A stretch of 38,665 bases of DNA from the NCBI GenBank assembly GCA_038231615.1, contig JBBRLA010000002.1, positions 1-38,665 of the forward strand. The letters run 5' to 3'. Source of the stretch: JBBRLA01 sp038231615 (GTDB lineage Bacteria; Myxococcota_A; Polyangia; Palsa-1104; JAEUJZ01). The position numbers were made by a program, and so were the translations under genes. Every line of letters starts with the position of its first letter. Position 1 is the first letter of the stretch. Shown here piece by piece: positions 11,260 through 19,368 of this stretch. Under the pieces are notes generated by a model. That model made no database searches. It was not told the DNA's origin and was given only the letters and a program-made list of their open reading frames with translations.

Positions 11260-12036
11260 TTAGAAGAGGAGTGACAAAGTCCCGACGGTCATGAAGCCCA
11301 GGGTCGCGTACCCGGTGACCACGTGGGCCAGGGCCAGGGTCGGCTGATCCAGCTTGCCCACCTGGGTGGTGGCAGTGAGCGAGCCGAGGATGATCTGCGT
11401 GACCATCCCCGCGGTGGCCATGGCCATCGCGACCCGGTGCACCATCACGGTGTCGAACTTCAGCGGCTTGGGATAGGGATTGGGGGCCAGCAACGCCAAA
11501 AGCCCCGTCGTGGTGAAAAGCACCGAGGTGGTGGCCGACAGGTACAGGTGCGCGTCCTGGTAGCGCCCCGTGAAGTCGCCGCTCTGGTACTTGTCGTAAT
11601 AGTTCAGCTGGCCCACCACGCAGGTCGCCAAAAGCCCGGCCAGCGTGGCGAAGCCCAGGGTCTGGTGCGCCAGCAGCATGTTGCGCCGCCGCTTCGACTG
11701 CCGCTCGATCTTCAGGCTTTTCTGAAGCTGCGCCTGCGCTTGTGCCGCATCCGGTTTTGGCTTGTCGCTGTCCCCGAACGCGTCAAAGTCCAGGTTGGCC
11801 TTGGGCGCTTCGCGATCCTGTACCGCCGGGGCCGCCGCCGATGGGCCTGCCGGGACCTCCGCCGCTTTGGCCGGGGCCGGCGTGACTTCCGCGGGCGTCG
11901 ATTCCGGGCCGCGGAAGGGCGGCGTGGCGGCAGTGGGCCCCGCTGGGGTGCGAAAGGGTGGAATGGGGGCCTGCTTGGCCCACACCGGGCCGGCGACGAA
12001 CCAGACACACAGTAGCGTGATAACCGCTGCTCTCAT
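11260..12036 (-). CDS. Four-helix membrane protein, cytochrome b561-like
   Basis: The 258-residue product has a signal peptide, a Pro/Ala-rich linker to about residue 105, a basic stretch (KRRR, ~116-118) and four predicted membrane helices (~121-142, 162-184, 200-220, 232-257). Each helix has one histidine near its start: His124, His163, His200 and His238. One His per helix is the arrangement expected for two b-type haems as in cytochrome b561, although I cannot name the exact family. It is the promoter-proximal gene of a probable operon with YceI, a di-haem lipoprotein and a barrel protein. A quinol-to-periplasm electron transfer role is inference. Confidence 0.65.
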   Translation of the reverse strand: MRAAVITLLCVWFVAGPVWAKQAPIPPFRTPAGPTAATPPFRGPESTPAEVTPAPAKAAEVPAGPSAAAPAVQDREAPKANLDFDAFGDSDKPKPDAAQAQAQLQKSLKIERQSKRRRNMLLAHQTLGFATLAGLLATCVVGQLNYYDKYQSGDFTGRYQDAHLYLSATTSVLFTTTGLLALLAPNPYPKPLKFDTVMVHRVAMAMATAGMVTQIILGSLTATTQVGKLDQPTLALAHVVTGYATLGFMTVGTLSLLF

Positions 12037-12262
12037 CGTTGTTCCTGTTGGGTGCCTGGCGACCGGGAATCCTTAGCAGCCGAGAGGAGATTCTGGCGGC
12101 CCCTCTGCGTGTCCGTATGGATGAGACGGGCGATTCCATGAATAGTCTTCGAGCCGGCACCATCGATCGTACCACACATTACGACAACCGGCCCAAAAGA
12201 ACCGACCTACCTCGGCAGTTCCGGTGCCGAGTGCGTCATGGTAAGATAGCACCCTGACTTTC

Positions 12263-13153
12263 GTGAGCGACATGGCGAGCAATCCGAAGTGGGTCCGACT
12301 GCCGGATCGCGGGCGCCTTCTGTGCGCCGCGGACCTGCGGGGCAACCTACGGGACTTTTTGGCCATGGCGACCCGCTTCGAGGCCGACCCTAAAGCCTGC
12401 CTGCTCTTCCTGGGCAACGTCATTCACGGGCCCTACCTGCTGGCCTCCGAGTGGAAACCCGAACTCGGCAGCTACTACCGGGACGACTCCCCGGCGATCC
12501 TGCTCAAACTTTCCCTGCTCCGCGAGAAGTACCCCGGGCGGGTCTTCACCCTTCTGGGCAACCATGAATACGCCCACCTGGGCGGGCCCCATACCAGCAA
12601 GTTCGCCGACGATGAGACCGCCGCCCTGGAGGCGCGCCTGGGGACCGAGGCGGCGGCCTACGTGGCCGACTTCGTGCGCACCTGGCCCCTGTGGGCCCTG
12701 AGCGACGCTGGACTGCTCTTCAGCCACGCGGCCCCGGCGGCGGACCTGCCGGACCTCGACGCGCTCTCGGCCCTGTCCTACGGCGACCCCGGGGATGACG
12801 ACCTTCCCCCCGGTGATGATGACGAGGAATCCGAGGCACGGATGCGGCTGCTCGGGCAGCTCCTGTGGTCGGCGGCGCTGCCCCCGGCGCGGGCACGGCG
12901 GGCGGCGGCGATGGCCGGGGCGCGGGTGCTGGTCTACGGGCACGACGTGGTCTCGGGCCACGAAACCATTGGCAGTGAGCAGCTCATCCTGGGCACCAGC
13001 TTCGGTCTTCCGGACGAGGAGAAGCGCTACCTGTCGATCGACCTGGGCGCCCGCTATGAATCAGCCGCCGACCTGAAAGACGGCAGCGAAATCCTACCTC
13101 TTTACCCATTCCCAGGCCCCCCTGGACCCGCCGGGCCGATCAGCGGCTCTTGA
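12263..13153 (+). CDS. PPP-type metallophosphatase with altered metal-site motifs
   Basis: The 296-residue product follows the order of the calcineurin-like/PPP family. An ADLRGN segment (~23-28) stands where GDxHG is expected, LGNVIHG (~50-56) where GDxVDRG is expected, then GNHEY (~99-103), a SHAAPA motif and YGHDVVSGH. The GNHE and the two later histidines are intact, but the first His is Arg and the second-motif Asp is Asn. The enzyme may use one metal or have weak activity. A Ser/Thr phosphatase role would suit myxobacterial kinase networks. GTG 12263 is the most upstream start; ATG at 12272 is as likely. The C-terminus is Pro/Gly-rich. It is convergent with the beta-CASP nuclease gene. 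Confidence 0.75.
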   Translation: MSDMASNPKWVRLPDRGRLLCAADLRGNLRDFLAMATRFEADPKACLLFLGNVIHGPYLLASEWKPELGSYYRDDSPAILLKLSLLREKYPGRVFTLLGNHEYAHLGGPHTSKFADDETAALEARLGTEAAAYVADFVRTWPLWALSDAGLLFSHAAPAADLPDLDALSALSYGDPGDDDLPPGDDDEESEARMRLLGQLLWSAALPPARARRAAAMAGARVLVYGHDVVSGHETIGSEQLILGTSFGLPDEEKRYLSIDLGARYESAADLKDGSEILPLYPFPGPPGPAGPISGS

Positions 13154-13182
13154 TCTTGATCTTGATCTTGATCTTGATCTTG
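13149..13182. repeat. Tandem hexamer CTTGAT, five full copies
   Basis: Five full CTTGAT units and a partial sixth begin at the stop codon of the phosphatase gene. It is a simple-sequence tract that can slip in copy number. It lies 16 bp before the 119-bp palindromic element. Confidence 0.9.
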
Positions 13183-13198
13183 CCAGGAGGGGTAGCCA

Positions 13199-13317
13199 AG
13201 AAGCACATGGCCGGAGCAGATTTTGGCGCACCCCCACAGCGACCGAGGGAGCGTACTACTGTACGTGACCGAAGGGAGTGAGGAGGTACGCCAAAAGATG
13301 CCCGGCCATGTGCTTCT
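13199..13317. repeat. 119-bp palindromic element, copy A
   Basis: The element is bounded by a perfect 16-bp inverted repeat, AGAAGCACATGGCCGG (13199-13214) and its complement (13302-13317). A second stem block centred on GATTTTGGCG lies inside, and the middle contains CGTAC-TACT-GTACG with a direct repeat of GACCGA(A)GGGAG on either side. It fills the space between two convergent genes. A ~95% identical copy lies inverted at 18879-18998. No open reading frame is plausible across it. Confidence 0.9.
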
Positions 13318-13320
13318 GTT

Positions 13321-14805
13321 TTAGAGATCGTAGGGGGTACCTGGATGAGGCCGTATCGTCTCCCCACCCGCGCTGTCGTTGTGGTACAGGTCCGAGAGCG
13401 CCAGCGAGGACGTCGGGTCTCCGTGTACCAGCACGGTCTTTTTCGGCTGCGTCCGCGAAAGCAGCCCGAGCAGCTCCTTCCGGGTCGAGTGGGCACTGAA
13501 GTAGAAGCGTTCGACCTGGCAGCGCCGCTCGACCTTGGGTTTCCCATCCTGTAGGTCGATCTCGGCCCCCACCTGGGAGTGCATGATCTTGGCCCCGGGG
13601 GTGTCCGGGTCGTTATAGCCCACCACCGCGATGGCGCATTTCTCGTCGGGCAGCACCCGCCGGGAGAGCAGGTTCGAAAGGGTGTGCGGCAGCACCATCC
13701 CGCTCGACGCGATGACGATGGCCGGGGCCGGCGGCCCGCCGGAGACCACCGTGTCCATCTCCAGCGGCAGCGCCCCCAGCCCGGAAAGAAGCAGCTCCGG
13801 GTCGCGCCGCGGCGTCTTCCAGCGGGTCTGGTCATAAAGCTGGCTGAAGGCCCGCGCCAGCCCCGTCAGGTATACCGGCACCCCCGCGGGGATGCGCCCC
13901 TTGCGGATGAGCCGGGTGATGGCCACCAGGATCTCCTGCGCCCGCCCCAGGGCGAAGCACGGGATCAGCACGATGCCCCCCTCCGTCGTGACCCTGGCGA
14001 CCAGTTGCCCGAGCCGGGCGATCTGATCCTCCAGACGAACCGCGTCAGCGTGGGGGTTGCCGCCGTAGGTCGACTCGCAGAGCACCACATCGGCCTGCGG
14101 GGGGTACTCCGCCGCGGGAATGAGCAACTGACTGTGCCCGCAGGTGTCCCCGGTATAGTAGAACGACTTCGCCCCATCCCGCACCATCAGCCCGGCCGCC
14201 CCAGGGATGTGCCCGGCGCTGCCGAACATCGCTTCCACCCCGCGCCCCAGGGGGATCGGCTCCAGCAGGGCGTGCCCCTCGATCAGGTCGTCCAGCCGCT
14301 CCACCGCGTCGAAGTTGTAGAGCATCACGGCGCCGGCGTCGGCCCCCGGCGGCGCTTCCTCGCTGCGCCGACGCATCACGTTCACCGTGTTGCGCAGCAT
14401 GCGCAGGGCAAAGCGCCGCGCCACCTCGGTCATGTGGATGCGCGCCCGGGGGAAGCGCTTCGAGATGTAGGGCAGCGAACCCACGTGATCCAGGTGCGCG
14501 TGGGTCACCAGGATGTGGTCCGGCTCCGCCGGCAGCGCCGAGAGCAGGGGCAGGGAGGCCAGCCCCTCCTTCTTCGGATGCAGCCCGCAGTCCAGGAGCA
14601 GTGCCTGTCCGGCGGCCTCCAGCAGGTACGAGTTGGCGCCGATCTCCCCGGCGCCCCCCAGGCAGGTCAACCGCAAAGGAAGCCTCCCATCCAGGGAAGA
14701 CTGCCGGGGGCTGCCAGGTGAACGGATCGGCGACGAATCATATTGGGCTTCAGTCTGCTGCGAGAGCGTCTCGGTGGCCAGCCAAATCCTGCGGGATGCC
14801 CCCAT
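13321..14805 (-). CDS. MBL-fold beta-CASP ribonuclease-like protein
   Basis: The 494-residue product has the metallo-beta-lactamase signature THAHLDH (HxHxDH at 102-107), an AGHIPGA motif, YTGDT and the beta-CASP part with SSGM and the closing LVHGDP motif. This is the layout of CPSF/Ysh1-type RNA endonucleases found in bacteria and archaea, which process or degrade RNA. The first ~40 residues precede the conserved LTCLGGAGEIGANSY and overlap the 3' end of the FHIPEP gene by 56 bp. The true start may be downstream, but no better ATG is present. Co-transcription with the FHIPEP gene is likely. Confidence 0.85.
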   Translation of the reverse strand: MGASRRIWLATETLSQQTEAQYDSSPIRSPGSPRQSSLDGRLPLRLTCLGGAGEIGANSYLLEAAGQALLLDCGLHPKKEGLASLPLLSALPAEPDHILVTHAHLDHVGSLPYISKRFPRARIHMTEVARRFALRMLRNTVNVMRRRSEEAPPGADAGAVMLYNFDAVERLDDLIEGHALLEPIPLGRGVEAMFGSAGHIPGAAGLMVRDGAKSFYYTGDTCGHSQLLIPAAEYPPQADVVLCESTYGGNPHADAVRLEDQIARLGQLVARVTTEGGIVLIPCFALGRAQEILVAITRLIRKGRIPAGVPVYLTGLARAFSQLYDQTRWKTPRRDPELLLSGLGALPLEMDTVVSGGPPAPAIVIASSGMVLPHTLSNLLSRRVLPDEKCAIAVVGYNDPDTPGAKIMHSQVGAEIDLQDGKPKVERRCQVERFYFSAHSTRKELLGLLSRTQPKKTVLVHGDPTSSLALSDLYHNDSAGGETIRPHPGTPYDL

Positions 14806-16582
14806 TTTCCCCCGCCAAGTCGGCCCGATCCGCCAGTCCCCCCGGACCGATGCGCCCCACCACCGTCACGGAAAGCAGCGGCGGCAGCTCGCTGAAGGCC
14901 AGCACTGGCAGCGTCCGCTCTCGTTCCAGCAGCAGACGCGCTACGTGACGGCGCACGTCCCGATGGCACAGGAGCACCGCCCCGGGTTCTAGCCCCCGCG
15001 CCCGCGCCGCCGCCTCGTGCAGCTCCGAGAGCAGTGCCGGCTCGATGGCCAGGGACTCCCCGCCCCCTGGCCCCTCGCGCAGCGCCTCGCGGAGGGCGTC
15101 CTCGAGGTCCAGGTCCAGGGTGAAGGCCAAAAGCCCCCCGTCTTCGCTCAGGTAGTTTTGCAGCAAATGTCTGCCCAGAAGACCGCGGACCTGCTCGGTC
15201 AGAAGCAGCGCATCCGTCTCGGGCTGCGAAAGGGCCGCGATAGCGTCCAGCACCGGCTGCAGCGGCAGCGGCAGCACCCGCTCGGCGAGCAGCCGGCGCA
15301 ACACCTGCAAGAGCAGCGGCAGCTCGATCTTGCGTGGCACCGTCTCCCGCAGGAGCGTCGGCTCGCGCAGGAGCAACTCGTCGAGCAGCCGCTGGGTCTC
15401 CGCCACCCCGAGCAGCTCCGGCGCGGCCTCGCAAAGGGCCTCTTCTATCCGTGCCAGGGCCAGCGGTGCCTCTTCCGGCGCGACCCGCAGCGATAGCAGC
15501 CGCGCCCCGCGCAGGCTCACCTGAAGCAGCCGATCGCCGTCCGAGCTTGGCGAGAACGCCGGACGCGAAAGCGGGATGCCCAGGCGCTCCCGCAGCCGGT
15601 CTGCCATCGCCGCCACCGCACCTTCGGACAGGCCCAGCCCCGGCCCGGCGACGATGAGCAAATCTTTCGGGGGCGGCGGCAGCGGCTCGGCCTGGGTCGC
15701 GCTCGCCTCGGGCGCCCGCTGCACCCCCCGGGTCAGAAGGAGGCCCGCGGCCACCGCCGTCAGCAACACCGGAAGCTGGGTGCACAGGCCCAGCCCGGTG
15801 GTGAGCAACGCATATCGGCCGAGCGCCTCCCCGGGGGAGAGCCCCTCCGAGAGCAGCCCGTGTCCCACGCCCCCGAGCAAGGCGATGGCTAGCACCAGAA
15901 GGCCGGTGATCACGTCGCCCTTGACGAAGCGCAGCGCCCCGTCCATGGCCCCGTAGATCTGCGCCTCGTGCAAGAGCGCTGCCCGCTGCCCCTGGGCCTG
16001 CGACGGGCTGATCGCGCCGGATCGCAGGTCCGCGTCGATCGCTGCTTGCTGCCCGGGAAGGGCGTCCAGCGAAAACCGCGCCGCCACCTCGGCCACGCGC
16101 TCGCCGCCGCGGGCGATCACCAGGTACTGGGTCAGGGCCAGCACCAGCAGCAGCACCACGCCGATCACCGCATCGCCCCCGGCCACGACCCGCCCGAACA
16201 GGTCGATCAGCATCCCGGCCTCGCCTTGCAGAAGCAGCAGGCGCAGGGCCGCCACCGATAGGCCCAGGCGCAGCAGCACCAGCAGCACCAGCAGCGCGGG
16301 GAAAAAGGGCAGCCGCCGCGGGTCGCTGGCCCGCGCCGCGAGAAAGAGCAGCGAAAACCCCAGCAGCAGGTTGCCGCCGAGCAATAGATCAAGCAGCAGC
16401 GCCGGCACCGGCAAGATCAGGAACACCGCAGAGACCCCGGTCACGACCAGCACCAGCGCCGGGAACGAACGATCAAACCCGCTGCCCACCCAGCTGGCAA
16501 ACCGGCTGGCAAACGCCCCCAGGCCCTTTTCGAACGAAGCCCTTATCGGCCCTGCGTCTACCTGTCCATCCTCAATGGGCAT
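14750..16582 (-). CDS. Type III export-gate protein, FHIPEP family (FlhA/SctV)
   Basis: FlhA/SctV forms the cytoplasm-facing export gate of flagellar and virulence type III systems. The 610-residue product has about eight N-terminal membrane helices and the family signature VAEVAARFSLDALPGQQAAI, followed by DADL. A cytoplasmic domain ends in the EPALLSEL and LSELPP segments typical of the C-terminal substrate-binding region. It is shorter than usual (~690 residues), mainly in the linker and cytoplasmic part. No other export-apparatus gene is in the window. The 3' end overlaps the beta-CASP gene by 56 bp. It is divergent from the LysM/FecR gene, 99 bp away. Confidence 0.88.
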   Translation of the reverse strand: MPIEDGQVDAGPIRASFEKGLGAFASRFASWVGSGFDRSFPALVLVVTGVSAVFLILPVPALLLDLLLGGNLLLGFSLLFLAARASDPRRLPFFPALLVLLVLLRLGLSVAALRLLLLQGEAGMLIDLFGRVVAGGDAVIGVVLLLVLALTQYLVIARGGERVAEVAARFSLDALPGQQAAIDADLRSGAISPSQAQGQRAALLHEAQIYGAMDGALRFVKGDVITGLLVLAIALLGGVGHGLLSEGLSPGEALGRYALLTTGLGLCTQLPVLLTAVAAGLLLTRGVQRAPEASATQAEPLPPPPKDLLIVAGPGLGLSEGAVAAMADRLRERLGIPLSRPAFSPSSDGDRLLQVSLRGARLLSLRVAPEEAPLALARIEEALCEAAPELLGVAETQRLLDELLLREPTLLRETVPRKIELPLLLQVLRRLLAERVLPLPLQPVLDAIAALSQPETDALLLTEQVRGLLGRHLLQNYLSEDGGLLAFTLDLDLEDALREALREGPGGGESLAIEPALLSELHEAAARARGLEPGAVLLCHRDVRRHVARLLLERERTLPVLAFSELPPLLSVTVVGRIGPGGLADRADLAGENGGIPQDLAGHRDALAAD

Positions 16583-16681
16583 ACCCGGAGATCATCAGCG
16601 CCGACCCCCGCCCTGTCAACTGCGGGCCGGTCACTGTCCACGGAGCACACCACCTGAAGAAATCCATTATACTTGGGCGCG

Positions 16682-18874
16682 ATGCGAGAATTTCTTGCGG
16701 TGGGTAGTTGCTGTCTGTGGCTGACCATTCCGACCCTCGGTGTCTGCCTGCCCGGCGCGGTTCGCGCTGGGACAGCGGAAAAGGTCGCACCTCGGACCAC
16801 CACGGTCAAGCAGGGCGAGGACTGCCAGGCCATCGTGCGCCGGGTCTACGGCGATGCCCCCGGTGCCATGGCTCGCTTCCACTCGGCCAACCCCCAGTTG
16901 GGCGGCCTGCCCCATGTCCTGCACAAGGACGACATCATCAACATCCCCGGGCTTCGCCTTCGTCGCCCCGACCCTGGCAAGTCAGCCACGCGAGACCATG
17001 AACGCCAGCCCGGCCAGGGCGATCGTCCCCCGGAAGCCGAGCCCGCCCGACTGTCCTTCGTCGGCCCCGAAGTCCGCACCCGGGAGCGGCGCGAGGGCTG
17101 GACCGAGGCACTACCCGACCAGCCCGTCGGCAGGCGCATGCGCATCAAGACCAGCGCCGCCGGCGGCGCCGAGGTTACCCTCCAGGGGCGGGGCCACCTG
17201 CAGATGGACCCCAACGCCACCCTGGTCATCGACAACCTTCCGAAGCGCCGGACCGCCGGTGAAGTCGATCTGGTCGAGGGCTCCGTCCGCGCCGACGTCA
17301 CGCCCAATCCACCCATCGGCCAACCCAAGAGCCGTTTGGGCAGCCAGCCGGCCTCGGCCCCTCTGACGGTTCACACCCCCTCTGCGGACCTTAAGGTGCG
17401 GGGCGGCGCCCGCATCGAGGCCGAGGGGCAGAATCGATCCCTGGTCGCGGTCTACGAGGGCGCCGTCGCCGTGCGCGCCCATGGCTCCGAAGTCAAGGTC
17501 CCGGCGGGACAGGGCACCCTGGTGGTCGCCGGCAGCCGCCCCAGGGCGCCCCAGCCCCTCCTGCCCGCCCCTTCCCTGGGCAGCGAAGACGGCCCCCTGC
17601 TGGTGGTGGCCCTGGGCACCCTCGGTGACCGCCGCGACAGGAAGGGCGAGGCCACCCTGTCCTTCGAACCCGTCGGCGGCGCCGAGCAGTACCTGGTCGA
17701 GGTGGCCCGCGACGAACGCTTCAACGACCGCCGCGCCGGTGGCGAGATCGTCTCGCCGCCCTTCCGCATCGCCCTGTCCCCCGGTCAGTACCAGGCCCGG
17801 GTCAGCGCCATCGACGGAGACCGCCTGGTCGGTCCGCCTTCGGCGCCGCGGCAGGTCCGGGTGATCTCCCTGCGCACCGACGCGACCCTCAGCTCGGCGT
17901 CGCCTCCCGGGGCGCCCACCCGGCTGCTCTTCTCGCGACCGCTGCGCACCACGCTGGTGGCTTCCGGCGGCGGCTTCCTCCTGGCCGCCCGGGTCAACGA
18001 CGGCCCCGAGGTGGACTGCACCCACGGACGCACCTTCGTGCTGGGCCCGGGGGAGCACCTGGTTACCCTGAGCAGCACGGGGACCCACGGCGAGGTGCTG
18101 ATCTCGGTGTCCCCGCCGCCCCCGCCGCCGCCACCGTCCATGGTGGCCCAGAAGACCGTGGAGCCGCTGGACTTGCCGGTGCCGCTCTCGTCGCCGGGGT
18201 TCCCGGGGCGGGCCCTCTCGCCGCGCACCAGGGCCTACGCGCTTCTGGGCATCGGCGCCTCCCAGGGGGATCGCAGCGCTGACGTGTACCGGGTGGACCT
18301 CGGGGGCGAGGTGGCCTTCTTCAACAAGCAATTCTCGCTGGACCTGAACCTGCCCTTGCTCTATCACGACAACGGGCCTTATCTGTCCGGCCCTGCGGTG
18401 GGGGACGTGTCCGTGGGGTTCCGCGCGGTGGCGCTGACCTCGGCGTCGGGGCGGGCGGCCCTGGGCCCCCTCCTGCGCCTCCAGCTCCCCAGCGGCACCT
18501 TCGATCGCGGCACTCCCGATGTCCACCCGGTGGTCATCGACCCGGCCATCGCCGGGAGCCTGGTGCTCGGCCCGGTGGGGCTCTTGACCTCGCAGGGCCC
18601 CACCGCGGTGGTGGCCATCGCCACACCGCAGCTCCGCTGGTCGATGAGCTACGCCGCCGAGTACCGCCTGTCCTGGCTCTCGCTTCTGGCGCAGCTCGAC
18701 GGGGCCATCGGGCTGGCTGGCGGTGCCCCCTCTGGGGCCGCGCTGGGGGGCGGGGCGCGCATCGGGATCTCCCAGTGGCATTTGCTCTTTGGCGTCCGTG
18801 GTGGACTGGGCGACGGAGGCCAGCAGGTCTTTGGCCGGTACTACGCCAGCCTCGGCGCCGAGTGGGTCCGCTAA
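16682..18874 (+). CDS. LysM-like, FecR and outer-membrane barrel protein
   Basis: The 730-residue product has a signal peptide (cleavage near VRA-G), a LysM-like peptidoglycan-binding segment at ~40-90 and a FecR-type domain at ~150-285. A fibronectin-like beta-sandwich with AEQYLVEVARD lies at ~320-395. A polyproline stretch follows, then a C-terminal ~210 residues with the alternating Gly/hydrophobic pattern of an outer-membrane barrel. Together these suggest a protein that spans from peptidoglycan to the outer membrane. An upstream in-frame TTG at 16673 is possible, but ATG 16682 is a normal start. TTATACT at 16667-16673 could be a -10 element, though no clear -35 is seen. It converges on the small gene at 19353 across palindromic copy B. 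Confidence 0.75.
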   Translation: MREFLAVGSCCLWLTIPTLGVCLPGAVRAGTAEKVAPRTTTVKQGEDCQAIVRRVYGDAPGAMARFHSANPQLGGLPHVLHKDDIINIPGLRLRRPDPGKSATRDHERQPGQGDRPPEAEPARLSFVGPEVRTRERREGWTEALPDQPVGRRMRIKTSAAGGAEVTLQGRGHLQMDPNATLVIDNLPKRRTAGEVDLVEGSVRADVTPNPPIGQPKSRLGSQPASAPLTVHTPSADLKVRGGARIEAEGQNRSLVAVYEGAVAVRAHGSEVKVPAGQGTLVVAGSRPRAPQPLLPAPSLGSEDGPLLVVALGTLGDRRDRKGEATLSFEPVGGAEQYLVEVARDERFNDRRAGGEIVSPPFRIALSPGQYQARVSAIDGDRLVGPPSAPRQVRVISLRTDATLSSASPPGAPTRLLFSRPLRTTLVASGGGFLLAARVNDGPEVDCTHGRTFVLGPGEHLVTLSSTGTHGEVLISVSPPPPPPPPSMVAQKTVEPLDLPVPLSSPGFPGRALSPRTRAYALLGIGASQGDRSADVYRVDLGGEVAFFNKQFSLDLNLPLLYHDNGPYLSGPAVGDVSVGFRAVALTSASGRAALGPLLRLQLPSGTFDRGTPDVHPVVIDPAIAGSLVLGPVGLLTSQGPTAVVAIATPQLRWSMSYAAEYRLSWLSLLAQLDGAIGLAGGAPSGAALGGGARIGISQWHLLFGVRGGLGDGGQQVFGRYYASLGAEWVR

Positions 18875-18878
18875 CCAC

Positions 18879-18998
18879 AGAAGCACCTGGACCGGGCAGA
18901 TTTTGGCGTACCTCCTCACTCCCTTCGGTCACGTACAGTAGTACGCTCCCTCGGTCGCTGCGGGGGTGCGCCAAAATCTGCTCCGGCCAGGTGCTTCT
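18879..18998. repeat. 120-bp palindromic element, copy B (inverted relative to A)
   Basis: The reverse complement of this segment matches 13199-13317 at all but about six positions. The terminal arms are AGAAGCACCTGG (18879-18890) and CCAGGTGCTTCT (18987-18998). Where copy A has an A-T pair in the arm, copy B has a C-G pair, so the stem is kept. The inner arms GCAGATTTTGGCG and CGCCAAAATCTGC pair perfectly here. It lies between convergent genes, as copy A does. Confidence 0.9.
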
Positions 18999-19122
18999 TG
19001 CTGAAATGACTTTTCATCAAGGAGACTCTGGTTAGGCCCACGCTAAAATAAGCTGATCGCCAGCGGCCGTTGAGAACACGGCCACAACAGATTGACTTGT
19101 TTTGTGGCGGGCGCTTGGCGAT

Positions 19123-19353
19123 CTACTTGATCTGGTAGCTTTTCACGTGCAGCACTGGGGTGCCGAAGCCGATGCCGAAGCCGGCCTCGTCAAGCATCCC
19201 CTCGACCTCGGCGTGGGCGCCTGGCGCGCGCAGGTCGGCGCCGCCTCCGTCCAGCTTGTAAATCTCGCCGCCGCTGGTGGTCAGGGTGTAGTACCCGCCC
19301 TCCAGGTCGACATGGCCGATCTTGCCCGACAGCTTCTTGCTCTTCTGCTTCAC
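19123..19353 (-). CDS. Small conserved-looking protein, function unknown
   Basis: The 76-residue product is basic at the start and then has short beta strands (HVDLEGGYYTLTT, EIYKL, AEVEGML, VLHVKSYQI), suggesting a small OB- or SH3-like barrel. No signal peptide is seen. It begins with GTG, with GAGGA five bases upstream, 15 bp after the stop of the lytic transglycosylase gene, so the two likely form an operon. The ribosome-binding site and codon use support a real gene. Confidence 0.6.
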   Translation of the reverse strand: MKQKSKKLSGKIGHVDLEGGYYTLTTSGGEIYKLDGGGADLRAPGAHAEVEGMLDEAGFGIGFGTPVLHVKSYQIK

Positions 19354-19368
19354 GCCGTCCTCACCGTG

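Noticed and set aside
13199..13317. Copy A considered as an insertion sequence
   Set aside because: At 119 bp it holds no transposase frame and no clear target-site duplication, so only a repeat or MITE-like label is justified.
13140..13835. Minus-strand ORF containing repeated Lys-Ile
   Set aside because: The repeat is the CTTGAT tract read through; the rest is antisense or out of frame to the beta-CASP nuclease.
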